A stretch of DNA of 64,000 nucleotides, from the NCBI GenBank assembly GCA_016839635.1, contig JAEOTV010000068.1, positions 7,612-71,611 of the forward strand. Reading direction: 5' to 3'. Positions 38,677 through 46,552 of the stretch are shown piece by piece. Numbering within the stretch: position 1 is the stretch's first letter; every line of letters starts with the position of its first letter. The notes beneath the pieces were generated by a model. The model did not search any database. It was not told the DNA's origin and was given only the letters and a program-made list of their open reading frames with translations. A program made the translations under genes and the position numbers. This DNA comes from Promethearchaeota archaeon (GTDB lineage Archaea > Asgardarchaeota > Lokiarchaeia > Sigynarchaeales > SOKP01).

Positions 38677-39180
38677 TTACTCTTTGAAAAAAAAATTATA
38701 ATCTCTAGCGCATTTTCCATTAGTGTGCATTAAACACCCATTCAATGGAGGTTTTACATTAAATTCTATTTCTAAAGCTTTAAACCACCCTTCTATTCTG
38801 GAAAAAATAGCACATTGATATTCATCTATTACACCCATACGTACTATTCCATCGTATGCCCAGCATTTACTTATTTCACAATGAAGGTGATTTTTTGCGG
38901 GATATATATGTCTAAATTCCATAAAATCAGCTTTAAATACTTTCATTGCTTTATCCATGATATTTTGGAGATCTTTAAATTTTTCAATGTTTCCAACGTC
39001 AAATATTTTTTGAATTCTTTTAATTTCTATTTTCGCCATAGATTTCACTGCTGCTTTATTAATTTTATTAGTTTTCTCAATACCGCATTCCTGTAAACAA
39101 TGATAAAACCACATTCCGTCATGTGTCATCCAACACTTAATCAATAGTTCTTTCAAATCATTATTATCCATACCTCTCAT
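38677..39180 (-). CDS. DUF6125-like family protein
   Basis: A 167-residue protein. The start KELLIKCWMTHDGMWFYHCLQECGIEKTNKINKAAVKSMAKIEIKRI and the later GVIDEYQCAIFSRIEGWFKAL...GCLMHTNGKCARDYNFFF match, from memory, the DUF6125 family of anaerobic bacteria and archaea. Conserved cysteine and histidine positions could bind metal or a cofactor. It precedes the TIGR04076-like gene, and the pair probably forms an operon. Function unknown. Confidence 0.75.
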   Translation of the reverse strand: MRGMDNNDLKELLIKCWMTHDGMWFYHCLQECGIEKTNKINKAAVKSMAKIEIKRIQKIFDVGNIEKFKDLQNIMDKAMKVFKADFMEFRHIYPAKNHLHCEISKCWAYDGIVRMGVIDEYQCAIFSRIEGWFKALEIEFNVKPPLNGCLMHTNGKCARDYNFFFKE

Positions 39181-39256
39181 ATAAATGCATTCAAATATAA
39201 TATTTTTCGATCACAAAAAACTAATTTTAAGTTGAAAACAATATATATGAATAATA

Positions 39257-40159
39257 ATGCCTAAAGATTTGATGGAAGATCTAAAAGAATTATTGAATGA
39301 CGCAAACCTTTCGACCTATGAGATTAATGCTTATATTGCACTATTGTCTTCCTCAAAAACTAATCCACCTACAGCAAAAGAGATTTCATTAGACTCGAAA
39401 GTGCCAAGTGGAAGAATTTATGAAGTTTTAGAGGATTTAGAAAAAAAAGGGGTAATAGAAATCATTGATTCTCGTCCGAAAAAGTATAAAGCTATATCCT
39501 TGAATAAAGCCTTAGATAATTTGATTGGTTTTCAATCTAAAGAAAGTAAGCGAAAAATAGGATATTTATATGACAGAGCTAAATTTTTAGAATCAGAGTT
39601 ATATGAATCTGAGATATTGTTTAGCAGAGAACCATCAAAAATCTTCTGGTCGACTATTTATGGTACAAAATCAATCATCTCTTCATATGCTGCGTATATT
39701 AATGAAGCTACGGAAGAAATTATTTTAAACGAGTTTATAAATAAAAGTACTTTAAAAGTTATACCTCATGCAAAACTGATTTATGAACCTCTTAGAAAGG
39801 CAGTTGATCGTGGTGTAAGAGTTAAGGATTTATGGTGTTTTGAATATGATGACCGTCCACTTACAAATGAACATAAAAAAGAAAATGCAAAAATCTTTTG
39901 CAAATTAAAAATACTCCAAGAAGATTTATACGGATTATCAACGAATCTACATGAATTTGAGATGAAATATATTAATCAAAGAACAACAACTTACTTTGAT
40001 ATCTTTGATAAAAAAAGAGTTATTTTTAAATTACAAAATCCATTAAAACCGTATCAAATCTTTGCATGTATGAATGTAATCGATCCTAGTTTAGCTGAAG
40101 AATTAAGAAATAAATTTCTTAGTATGTGGACATTTGAAGCTCTTGAAGCAAAAGATTAA
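39257..40159 (+). CDS. TrmB-family transcription regulator
   Basis: A 300-residue regulator. Residues ~10-80 are a winged helix: LLNDANLSTYEINAYIALLSSS, then TAKEISLDSKVPSGRIYEVLEDLEKKGVIEI, with recognition helix SGRIYEVLEDLE. The C-terminal half is the ligand-binding domain of TrmB-type regulators (PSKIFWSTIYGTKSIISSYAAYINEATEEII). Sugar or osmolyte sensing is typical of the family. A DUF6125-like gene lies divergently upstream, so the 76-base gap holds both promoters and possibly this regulator's operator. Confidence 0.88.
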   Translation: MPKDLMEDLKELLNDANLSTYEINAYIALLSSSKTNPPTAKEISLDSKVPSGRIYEVLEDLEKKGVIEIIDSRPKKYKAISLNKALDNLIGFQSKESKRKIGYLYDRAKFLESELYESEILFSREPSKIFWSTIYGTKSIISSYAAYINEATEEIILNEFINKSTLKVIPHAKLIYEPLRKAVDRGVRVKDLWCFEYDDRPLTNEHKKENAKIFCKLKILQEDLYGLSTNLHEFEMKYINQRTTTYFDIFDKKRVIFKLQNPLKPYQIFACMNVIDPSLAEELRNKFLSMWTFEALEAKD

Positions 40160-40182
40160 GAAAATTTTAGAAATTTAATTTT

Positions 40183-40845
40183 TTATTTCCTTTCAAGAGT
40201 TATCACTTTTGTAAATTCTGGAGCATTTTCTTTGATATAATCAATGTTTTCCTTCTCTTCCTCAATCCAATGGATTGGGATTAGGATCTTAGGTTTAAAT
40301 GCTTTTATTGCTTGAATTATTTCTGTAGGGTTCATCATATATGGTTCTCTTGTTGTTGCAAAGGCAATATCTATATTAGTTAAATTATTCATTTCTGGAA
40401 TAAAACCTGAATCTCCTGAATGGTAAAGTCTAAAATCATTAAGTTCAATAATATAGCCTAACCAACCTGCAGAATTTGGATGTGCAGAAGAAGAGTATGC
40501 AGGAATCGCCTCGATTTTAACTCGGTTCAATTTAACAATCTCACCGGCTTTTATTACATAAATATTAAAATCAAAACGATCTTGTATTAAGGTTTCTTCA
40601 CAATCGACAGGACAGACTATAATTGTTGTTGGTTTTACAAGATTTTCTAATGTCTCTACAGAAAAATGATCATCATGTGAATGTGTTAATAGGATAAGAT
40701 CAGCCTTCATTTTCATATTTTCTTCTGATAAATTAACAGGATCAAAATAAATAACAATTTCACTATTAACTCTTATACAAGCACTTCCATAAGAATGATC
40801 TGTTTCTAACCATTCAATTTTCTTGAGAAATTCTAATAATTGCAT
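40183..40845 (-). CDS. Metallo-beta-lactamase-fold hydrolase (UPF0173-like)
   Basis: A 220-residue MBL-fold enzyme. LLTHSHDDHFS is the HxHxDH metal motif. YHSGDSGFIPEM supplies the aspartate bridge, and ILIPIHWIEEEKENI the final histidine, as in UPF0173/UlaG-like hydrolases. These open lactones or cyclic phosphate-type bonds. The N-terminal W-LETDHSYGSACIRVNSE is normal for the subfamily. It converges with the TrmB-family gene (23-base gap) and is otherwise alone. Confidence 0.92.
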   Translation of the reverse strand: MQLLEFLKKIEWLETDHSYGSACIRVNSEIVIYFDPVNLSEENMKMKADLILLTHSHDDHFSVETLENLVKPTTIIVCPVDCEETLIQDRFDFNIYVIKAGEIVKLNRVKIEAIPAYSSSAHPNSAGWLGYIIELNDFRLYHSGDSGFIPEMNNLTNIDIAFATTREPYMMNPTEIIQAIKAFKPKILIPIHWIEEEKENIDYIKENAPEFTKVITLERK

Positions 40846-40996
40846 ATTTTCCCACCTATCTTGTAATTAAGAATTTCTAGTTTCAGTTTAGTTATTATAG
40901 ATAATTATCTTTTTTCAATTTAATTTTTAATATCAATTAGATATGAAATAATTTTAAAAAAAAAATTATAATTAAAAATTTAAGAATATACTCGGT

Positions 40997-41416
40997 TTAG
41001 TCATATCTCTTGTATGTAAAAAGTAACCAGATAAATCCTAAAACTCCAATGGCTGTTGCCGCAATAATAATATAATTTGGCCAATATGCTGCATCAAAAG
41101 ATCCTCCTATCCATCCAATCATAGTCATAATCCCCGACGCGCCCATTATGCTTAATACAACCAATCCCATTCCCATTGCATATTCTTCTTCTCTAAACAT
41201 TCCAATACCAGAGACTAAACACCAGAATCCTAACAACAATGAAATGATACCTTGCGCAGCAAAAACAGAAAGTACAGCATCAGTAATAGCCCAACTTATG
41301 GGAAGAATGCCCGCCCAAGTTAAAAATTCCAAGATTGCTTTAACAACGAAAACAAGTCCAATTATAATCATCAAAATATTTAATAACTCATTTGAATCTT
41401 TTTTTTTTTCGCTCAT
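40997..41416 (-). CDS. Four-helix membrane protein, unknown function
   Basis: A 139-residue protein with a charged N-terminus (MSEKKKDSNELL), then hydrophobic helices LNILMIIIGLVFVVKAILEFL, AVLSVFAAQGIISLLLGFWCLV, GMGLVVLSIMGASGIMTMIGWI and NYIIIAATAIGVLGFIWLLF. The C-terminal YKRYD is basic and cytosolic. The two similarly sized membrane genes (22264-22692 and 41680-42054) are not obviously paralogues. The family is not recognised. Confidence 0.65.
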   Translation of the reverse strand: MSEKKKDSNELLNILMIIIGLVFVVKAILEFLTWAGILPISWAITDAVLSVFAAQGIISLLLGFWCLVSGIGMFREEEYAMGMGLVVLSIMGASGIMTMIGWIGGSFDAAYWPNYIIIAATAIGVLGFIWLLFTYKRYD

Positions 41417-41559
41417 TTTTTATTCAACCTTTTGAATTTGTAAGATATTTAAAGGTTATAGATTAAGATACAACCGTATTATATAAACTTAATTTAATTG
41501 ATTTAATATAAAATAAATGAACTACAATTTCTAATGAAGTTCAAATTTTTGCATGAAAA

Positions 41560-41664
41560 ATGACAAGGAAAAAAATCTTTTTGACGGGTGCTTTCGGAGA
41601 GGTTGGAATTGAGACATTTGGTATATTTCTTGGAGTTTTGTGCCTAAATTTAAAAAAAAAATAA
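41560..41664 (+). pseudogene. N-terminal remnant of an NAD-dependent epimerase/dehydratase
   Basis: The 34-codon frame reads MTRKKIFLTGAFGEVGIETF and then GIFLGVLCLNLKKK. TRKKIFLTGAFGEVGIETF matches the first strand and GxxGxxG dinucleotide loop of SDR-type epimerases (KKILLTGAFGNVG). After ~20 residues the match stops and a stop codon follows. It is too short to be functional and looks like a truncated leftover between two membrane genes. A chance resemblance cannot be ruled out. Confidence 0.45.
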
Positions 41665-41679
41665 GAATTAAAACATTAA

Positions 41680-42054
41680 TTAAGTTGTTTCTACAGATCT
41701 AGCTAACCAATAGGCCACTACAAACATAATGAAGGTAACAACAGATAGATACCAGAAATAAGTATAAAGTATATTTATAACCATTATTCCAACAACTACA
41801 GGTATCGCGGTCAGAAGTAAAACATCCTTACGTTGAATTGGGTTGCGATCAGCCCATATTAGAAGAACAGTCCATCCTAGCATTAAAAATGCACCAGTAC
41901 CAGTTTGATATTTATAAGAGATATCTGTGCTTACGATTGGTATTGAAATAGAAAATTCAAAGATAATTGAAATAAACATATCAAGAAAAACCAATAAATC
42001 TAAAATAGCCCCATACCAATATGTAAATCTTATGAATACTACTTTTCTATCCAT
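41680..42054 (-). CDS. Four-helix membrane protein, unknown function
   Basis: A 124-residue hydrophobic protein (MDRKVVFIRFTYWYGAILDLL) with about four helices, including LLVFLDMFISIIFEFSISI, GAFLMLGWTVLLIWADRNPI, VLLLTAIPVVVGIMVINILYTYFWYL and VVTFIMFVVAYWLARS. No catalytic residues are evident. It lies between the epimerase remnant and the polyamine fusion gene. Family not recognised. Confidence 0.65.
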   Translation of the reverse strand: MDRKVVFIRFTYWYGAILDLLVFLDMFISIIFEFSISIPIVSTDISYKYQTGTGAFLMLGWTVLLIWADRNPIQRKDVLLLTAIPVVVGIMVINILYTYFWYLSVVTFIMFVVAYWLARSVETT

Positions 42055-42124
42055 TTTTACAACCTTAAAATTTGATTTTATTTAATTATTATAAAATCAA
42101 ATAATAGACGATATAAGATATATT

Positions 42125-43549
42125 TTATTTCACTTCAAGTGGTTTATATTCCATTGTAGTTTTTATACCACGTTCAGCACTATAAAATTCAAATTTAAGA
42201 GGTGTTAACTGATCTTTTAAGAATTTAATCACTTTTAATCCTTTATCATATCCTTCGCATATAAAAATATCAATGCTAATATATCCGTGTTCTGGCCATG
42301 TATGAATTGCTGCATGACTAGTTTTCAATATAGCGATAGCACTATATCCATATGGATGGTAATTATGATGATATAAATCAAGTATAGTTAAATCTGCATA
42401 TATAAGAGAATCTAAAAAAATTTTCTGTATTTTTTTATTTTCTAATAATAGATCCTGTTTATTGAAGTGCATTTCTCCAACAAAATGAAATCCAAGAGGC
42501 CGATATGGATATTTAACCACAGATTTCACTTCAGAAGTATATATAAGATTTGAGGAAAAACTAAGATTATATTTATCATTTGGATGTATTATAGATTGTA
42601 GATAATAGAGATGACTAAATTTCCCAATTATGCTCGCACCTTTATAATGGTTGAAATCAGGGAGCATTTCGTTAATTATAAATCCATGATCTAATATTGA
42701 TAATTGTAATTTCTGCGTTTGTTCTGGAGGTTTATTTCCAAAACTGAGAAGGCATTTTTTACCAATGATGGGGTAGACTCTATTATTAATTTTAATTCTT
42801 GATTTTATTGCTTGCTTAGCTCTTTTTAGGAATAATCTCAAACCCTCAATTGTATAAGGAGGATCCATTACAGCTACGTCATATTTATTCATAATTTTTT
42901 TAGGGCATGAATCTCTTAAATCATGATTTAAAATATTAATATTTTTTAAATCGTATTTTTTTGCTGATTGAGAAATAAATTCTAAGACTCTCTTATCAAT
43001 ATCCACTACAGTTATTTCATCAGCTAGTTTTGTCAAACCTAAAGCTAATGAAATTGAATCATCATCGCCAAGGAATATAATTCTTCTTCCCTCAATATCT
43101 CCTTTTTTCAATAAATAAAGAACTTTCTTTATAATTGTAGGGAAATCCGCATGAGATTGATCAAGTGAAAATTCTGGTTCTGGTCTATTATAAAGCAAAT
43201 CTTCAATAATATTCAAGTATATGAATTCTTCTGGTAATTCTTTTATTAAATTGGTGAAACTATCAGGAAGAGGATCATAATCAAATTGTAATTTGAGGTT
43301 TTTCTTTATCCAATCTCTCCCTAATTCTCCAAGATAATTCTTTTTTTCAATAATTCCTGCTTTAACTAATTCACCCCTAACTGCGGCAAGTGATGGAATA
43401 GCAATACCAGTTTTTTGGGCAACTTTTTTATTTTTTAGAGAAGGAAAGCGATACATAGTTAATAAGATCGAGCGTACTCCTTCATTACCCTCAGCTAGCT
43501 TTGCTCTCTCTGCAATTAATGTTAATATCTCTTCAGCATTTTCATTCAT
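42125..43549 (-). CDS. Fusion of BpsA-like aminopropyltransferase with S-adenosylmethionine decarboxylase
   Basis: A 474-residue two-enzyme protein for polyamine synthesis. Residues 1-335 resemble BpsA (N4-bis(aminopropyl)spermidine synthase, the DUF43 family): a winged-helix start, FLGDDDSISLAL (GDDD at 161-164), VVDIDKR (181-187) and MDPPYT (228-233). Residues 347-474 are a SpeH-type AdoMet decarboxylase, with the pyruvoyl-forming serine at 411 (KTSHAAIHTWPEHGY), His416 and Cys431 in IHTWPE...DIFIC. The decarboxylated AdoMet made by the C-terminus is the propylamine donor for the N-terminus, so substrate may be channelled. The residue before the serine is Thr, where Glu is usual, so self-cleavage should be tested. 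Confidence 0.88.
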   Translation of the reverse strand: MNENAEEILTLIAERAKLAEGNEGVRSILLTMYRFPSLKNKKVAQKTGIAIPSLAAVRGELVKAGIIEKKNYLGELGRDWIKKNLKLQFDYDPLPDSFTNLIKELPEEFIYLNIIEDLLYNRPEPEFSLDQSHADFPTIIKKVLYLLKKGDIEGRRIIFLGDDDSISLALGLTKLADEITVVDIDKRVLEFISQSAKKYDLKNINILNHDLRDSCPKKIMNKYDVAVMDPPYTIEGLRLFLKRAKQAIKSRIKINNRVYPIIGKKCLLSFGNKPPEQTQKLQLSILDHGFIINEMLPDFNHYKGASIIGKFSHLYYLQSIIHPNDKYNLSFSSNLIYTSEVKSVVKYPYRPLGFHFVGEMHFNKQDLLLENKKIQKIFLDSLIYADLTILDLYHHNYHPYGYSAIAILKTSHAAIHTWPEHGYISIDIFICEGYDKGLKVIKFLKDQLTPLKFEFYSAERGIKTTMEYKPLEVK

Positions 43550-43636
43550 AACTAGAACTCCAAAATCGCTAAAGAACTTAATACAAAATCGTTAATAACA
43601 TTTACTTCTAAAAGAAGACCATAAAAAAAAAAAAAA

Positions 43637-44410
43637 TTAAATTTTTGGTTTGATGGCAGAAAACATATAAAATCCGCCCATACTCTTTTGTTCTTGGATT
43701 CGGAATCCAGATTTTTCAAGTAAAGTTAACCAATGTTTATATTTTCTAAATACTAAACAAAAAATTCCACTATATGTAATAAGTTGCCAAGATCCACGAT
43801 TCCATTCTCCTACATGCAAATAACCTCCCGGCTTTAATACTCTGTAAGCCTCTTTCAAGGCTTTTTCAGGAGCTTTATCCATATGAAGCTCATGAAGTAC
43901 TGAAGAGAAATTTACTATATCGAACATTGAACTTTCAAAAGGTATTTCAATAGCGGATCCATATTGGAATAAAGTTTTATCCTTCACACCCTCCAATTTT
44001 GCATTTCTTACTACAGTTTCTAATGCATTTCCTCCTATCGCAGTTTTGTTATAGATATCAATACCATAAAGAATTCCGCTATTTTCTAGATTTTTAGCTA
44101 TCTTGATAGCCGTACGACCTGTACCACATCCAACATCCAGTATTTTAGGAGATTCAATGTTATTTAATAATTCCATTTCGATTCCTGTGAAATTACTATT
44201 TCCAAGAACAATATTCATAATACTCATTCCTAGACCTGGCCAGAGAAATATTAATACTAAAATTATACCTGATATTAATGGCAAAAGCTTAAACCATCCA
44301 TTCGTTAAAAACCCAAGAATAAGTAATCCAAGACCGATTAACCCTAAAATCATGAATGAAATTATTAAATTTTTCACGTACCAGCCATATTTTGGTTTTT
44401 CTTCTTTCAT
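43637..44410 (-). CDS. Membrane-anchored class I SAM methyltransferase
   Basis: A 257-residue protein. Residues ~10-60 hold two hydrophobic helices (LIISFMILGLIGLGLLILGFL and LLPLISGIILVLIFLWPGLG) that probably anchor it. The rest is a Rossmann methyltransferase: ESPKILDVGCGTGRTAIKIA, YGIDIYNKT, and FDIVNFSSVLHELHMDKAPE with a late LKPGGYLHVGEWN. The acceptor substrate is unknown; a lipid or quinone is plausible because of the anchor. It is divergent from the TrmB-type gene at 44527 and shares the inverted-repeat region at 44437-44493. Confidence 0.88.
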   Translation of the reverse strand: MKEEKPKYGWYVKNLIISFMILGLIGLGLLILGFLTNGWFKLLPLISGIILVLIFLWPGLGMSIMNIVLGNSNFTGIEMELLNNIESPKILDVGCGTGRTAIKIAKNLENSGILYGIDIYNKTAIGGNALETVVRNAKLEGVKDKTLFQYGSAIEIPFESSMFDIVNFSSVLHELHMDKAPEKALKEAYRVLKPGGYLHVGEWNRGSWQLITYSGIFCLVFRKYKHWLTLLEKSGFRIQEQKSMGGFYMFSAIKPKI

Positions 44411-44436
44411 ACTTAATAACCTTTATTAGTAGCTAC

Positions 44437-44493
44437 TTGTGACTAAGTGTCGTGACTATTTAAATGTTGTTGTGTCATGACATTTAGTCACAA
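44437..44493. promoter_or_regulatory. Long inverted repeat, probable operator of the divergent TrmB-type gene
   Basis: The arms TTGTGACTAAGTGTCGTGAC (44437-44456) and, in reverse, GTCATGACATTTAGTCACAA (44474-44493) pair imperfectly around a centre near 44465. The outer halves TTGTGACTAA and TTTAGTCACAA nearly match as inverted copies, and the inner TGTCATGACA is itself a perfect palindrome. It lies between the divergent methyltransferase (start 44410) and regulator (start 44527). TATA-like TTTAAATA (minus strand, 44458-44465) and TTTTATAC (plus, near 44497) sit in or next to it. The shared word TTGTGAC also occurs in the actin palindrome at 61474-61493. Confidence 0.6.
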
Positions 44494-44526
44494 CTCTTTT
44501 ATACTTGTAATCCCTAATAATAATTA

Positions 44527-45402
44527 ATGTCTGCCAAAAAAACTGAAGATTTCATACTAGGACTAGAAAAAACAGGATTATCACATGAGGAAGCTATAGT
44601 TTATTTTACGCTTATAAACCATGGTAAAAAGGGAACATATATTAAAGACTTAACAGATCATATTAGCATAAAAAGAACAACGATTTATTCTATCATGAAT
44701 AGGCTTCATGAGAAAGGATATGTGAGGGAAAATCCGGATTATGATGGTCCCAAAGGAGCTAAAATGTATGCCGCCATAAGCCCTGAATTATTTATAAATA
44801 GAATAATAAACTTAAAAAAAAGTGAACTTGAATTACTTGAAAAGATAAAAACTAATGTTTTCAATAATTTGGAAACACTTTATTTAGAGAGTATTGAATT
44901 TTCCTTTAAAGAGATTGATACTTTTCTAAAGCCTTATTTAAAATCACTTTATGAAAAAGGATGGAAAGTAATTGAACACCTTGTAGAGAAAAGTCAGATA
45001 ACTTACGATTTTGAAGCATATGATATCACCCTGTTAGTTCCAGAAGCTAAGTTTGTAAAGGATGCAGGATTTATGGTGTTTAAATATAATAGAGATGTAG
45101 AAAGTGATGTTAATACATTGAATTATATGTTTGATATGCTCTCAAGAAAAGGTAAAGAGGAAGTTTTAAATAAAGGTATAGGAGTTGTAGACATTGAGTT
45201 AATTGAATCTGAAATAGAAATGAAAGGTAGAAAGTTTAAAGGTCATCTACCTAAATTTATGTTTGAACATGATGATAAGTATATTCAACTAACTGAAACA
45301 GTAATGATACCTATTAAGGACAAAATATTCTTTATGTGGGCAGAAAATCATACATTTATTTTAGAAATGGCTAATGCCATTTTTAATGCTGAAAGGTTAT
45401 AA
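44527..45402 (+). CDS. TrmB-family transcription regulator
   Basis: A 291-residue regulator. The winged helix is at residues ~8-75 (LEKTGLSHEEAIVYFTLINHG, HISIKRTTIYSIMNRLHEKGYVRE). A second domain follows, ending in VMIPIKDKIFFMWAENHTFILEMANAIF. This C-terminus aligns in pattern with the TrmB-type protein at 62764-63993 (VSIPIDNKIYIIWGSEGKFEIL), so the two are probably paralogues. The gene starts about 22 bases after a TTTTATAC box, which suggests a leaderless transcript. It probably binds the inverted repeat just upstream and regulates itself and the methyltransferase. Confidence 0.85.
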   Translation: MSAKKTEDFILGLEKTGLSHEEAIVYFTLINHGKKGTYIKDLTDHISIKRTTIYSIMNRLHEKGYVRENPDYDGPKGAKMYAAISPELFINRIINLKKSELELLEKIKTNVFNNLETLYLESIEFSFKEIDTFLKPYLKSLYEKGWKVIEHLVEKSQITYDFEAYDITLLVPEAKFVKDAGFMVFKYNRDVESDVNTLNYMFDMLSRKGKEEVLNKGIGVVDIELIESEIEMKGRKFKGHLPKFMFEHDDKYIQLTETVMIPIKDKIFFMWAENHTFILEMANAIFNAERL

Positions 45403-45409
45403 ATAAAAA

Positions 45410-45595
45410 TTATTTCAAATTTATTGTTAGTTTTTCCATATTTAACTTCCATACTTTTTCAGGTGCTCTTTTAGTTTCACTTGGTTTATAGTCTGCTTTA
45501 ATAATACCTACACTTTCCAGTTCCCTAAGATGATAATATAAAGATGGTTTCTTCAAACCCGTAAAATCTCCTTTACCACACATACCATGACACTT
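45410..45595 (-). pseudogene. Truncated paralogue of the ArsR-like regulator at 45791-46150
   Basis: A minus-strand frame of 61 codons ends at TAA (45410-45412) and reads KCHGMCGKGDFTGLKKPSLY, then YHLRELESVGIIKADYKPSE, then TKRAPEKVWKLNMEKLTINL. This closely matches the C-terminal half of the intact neighbour (KKPTLYYHLRELESVGIIEV...RAPEKVWKLNIDKLVINF). A TGA (45596-45598) closes the frame upstream and the first winged-helix half is gone. It is a disrupted duplicate, joined at about 45600 to unrelated sequence. Confidence 0.75.
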
Positions 45596-45597
45596 TC

Positions 45598-45702
45598 AAG
45601 TACAGCAATATCTGGAGTAATAGAATCACAGATGAGTTTGAAATCGAAGAGTTTGACCAATATTTTAAAGAACTAATTATAATTATAGACAATTTTTTTT
45701 AA
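45598..45702 (+). pseudogene. Possible C-terminal fragment of an unknown gene next to the ArsR duplicate
   Basis: The plus-strand frame reads KYSNIWSNRITDEFEIEEFD, then QYFKELIIIIDNFF, and stops at TAA (45700-45702). Its amphipathic and acidic pattern looks like real protein, yet upstream it runs antisense through the ArsR remnant with no start codon. It may be the tail of a gene whose front was lost at the same breakpoint. Chance open frame is the alternative. Confidence 0.3.
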
Positions 45703-45790
45703 TTTTTTTTCTATAGAATCAGAAATAATAAAAAAATAAACAGAGGATACTAAAATATGAGAATTACTCTATTAATATTATTTCAAGGTA

Positions 45791-46150
45791 TCATAATTTA
45801 AAATTAATTACTAATTTATCAATATTCAATTTCCACACCTTTTCTGGTGCCCTCTTATGCTCTGTTTCTTGTAATTTAGCAACTTCTATAATACCAACAG
45901 ACTCCAATTCGCGAAGATGATAATATAATGTTGGTTTCTTTATTTTCCTTCCTTGACCGTTTTGGCAAGTGCCTTTACAATTATCTTTAACATTATTTTG
46001 TAGTTCTTCTTGCAATCTTAAAAGAGTTTCCATTATTTGATCAACAGTCTTAGGTCCTGTTTTAAGAACTTCAATTATCTCCCATCGAATCTGACAATGA
46101 AGAGCTTTTAAATAAGAGCCAATTTCATTCAATTCAATTTCTTTTGTCAT
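45791..46150 (-). CDS. ArsR-like winged-helix regulator with C-x3-C loop
   Basis: About 119 residues from the ATG at 46150 (MTKEIELNEIG); an ATG four codons earlier (46162) is also possible. The helix-turn-helix is split by an insertion: LHCQIRWEIIEVLKTGPKTVDQI, then a loop VKDNCKGTCQNGQGRKIKK, then PTLYYHLRELESVGIIEVAKL. The loop's C-x3-C is kept in the truncated paralogue (KCHGMCGKG), so it may bind a metal or thiol ligand. It is divergent from the ABC-exporter operon at 46371, with two TTTAATTAAA palindromes between them. The likely role is repressor or sensor of that operon. Confidence 0.75.
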   Translation of the reverse strand: MTKEIELNEIGSYLKALHCQIRWEIIEVLKTGPKTVDQIMETLLRLQEELQNNVKDNCKGTCQNGQGRKIKKPTLYYHLRELESVGIIEVAKLQETEHKRAPEKVWKLNIDKLVINFKL

Positions 46151-46207
46151 TTTATCAATCACTTATGTATTAAAAAGATTCGAAACATTTAAATTTAAAC
46201 CTCTCAT

Positions 46208-46234
46208 TTAATTAAATATTAAATTTAATTAAAC
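46208..46234. promoter_or_regulatory. Two TTTAATTAAA palindromes between the ArsR-like gene and the ABC operon
   Basis: TTTAATTAAA occurs at 46208-46217 and again at 46225-46234, spaced 17 bases start to start. Each is a perfect 10-base palindrome. They lie in the divergent intergenic region (46151-46370), within about 85 bases of the regulator's start. They are candidate operator half-sites; AT-rich composition makes chance copies possible. Confidence 0.4.
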
Positions 46235-46370
46235 AAATGATTTAACTAATGAAATTGTCTAGAAGAAAGGCTAAAATCTTTGAAATTGCGATTTTAGGAT
46301 CTTTAAGTATTTCTTAAATAAATAATAATAAATTGTGAATTCGAAAAGATTTAAAGAAAGAGGTGAAATA

Positions 46371-46529
46371 TTGAAAATAAAAAAAACAGAAGAATGTGCC
46401 TGTGATAAACCAGAAATAAAAGAAAAACATCCCCAAGGATGTACTTTAAATCAAATAATCAAGTGTCATGGGGATCAACCAATCGACGAGTTATTAAAGC
46501 ATATTCAATTAGAAGAAGAAGATAAATAA
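46371..46529 (+). CDS. Small cysteine-containing protein upstream of the ABC exporter
   Basis: About 52 residues from a TTG at 46371, which follows the ribosome-binding site AGAGGTG after five bases; the frame extends upstream to a GTG at 46335. The sequence has ECACDKPE, GCTLNQIIKCHGDQPIDELL and an acidic tail. The GCT..QI..CHGD pattern recalls small proteins found beside metal-responsive ArsR genes in anaerobes (from memory). Four cysteines could bind a metal. It overlaps no other gene and precedes the ABC ATPase by 23 bases. Confidence 0.6.
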   Translation: MKIKKTEECACDKPEIKEKHPQGCTLNQIIKCHGDQPIDELLKHIQLEEEDK

Positions 46530-46552
46530 ATTTTTGTCAAAGAGGTGTAAAT

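Noticed and set aside
42125..43549. Reading the polyamine gene as two adjacent genes
   Set aside because: The frame is uninterrupted across the junction near residue 340, and both halves have complete motifs, so a fusion is the simpler reading.
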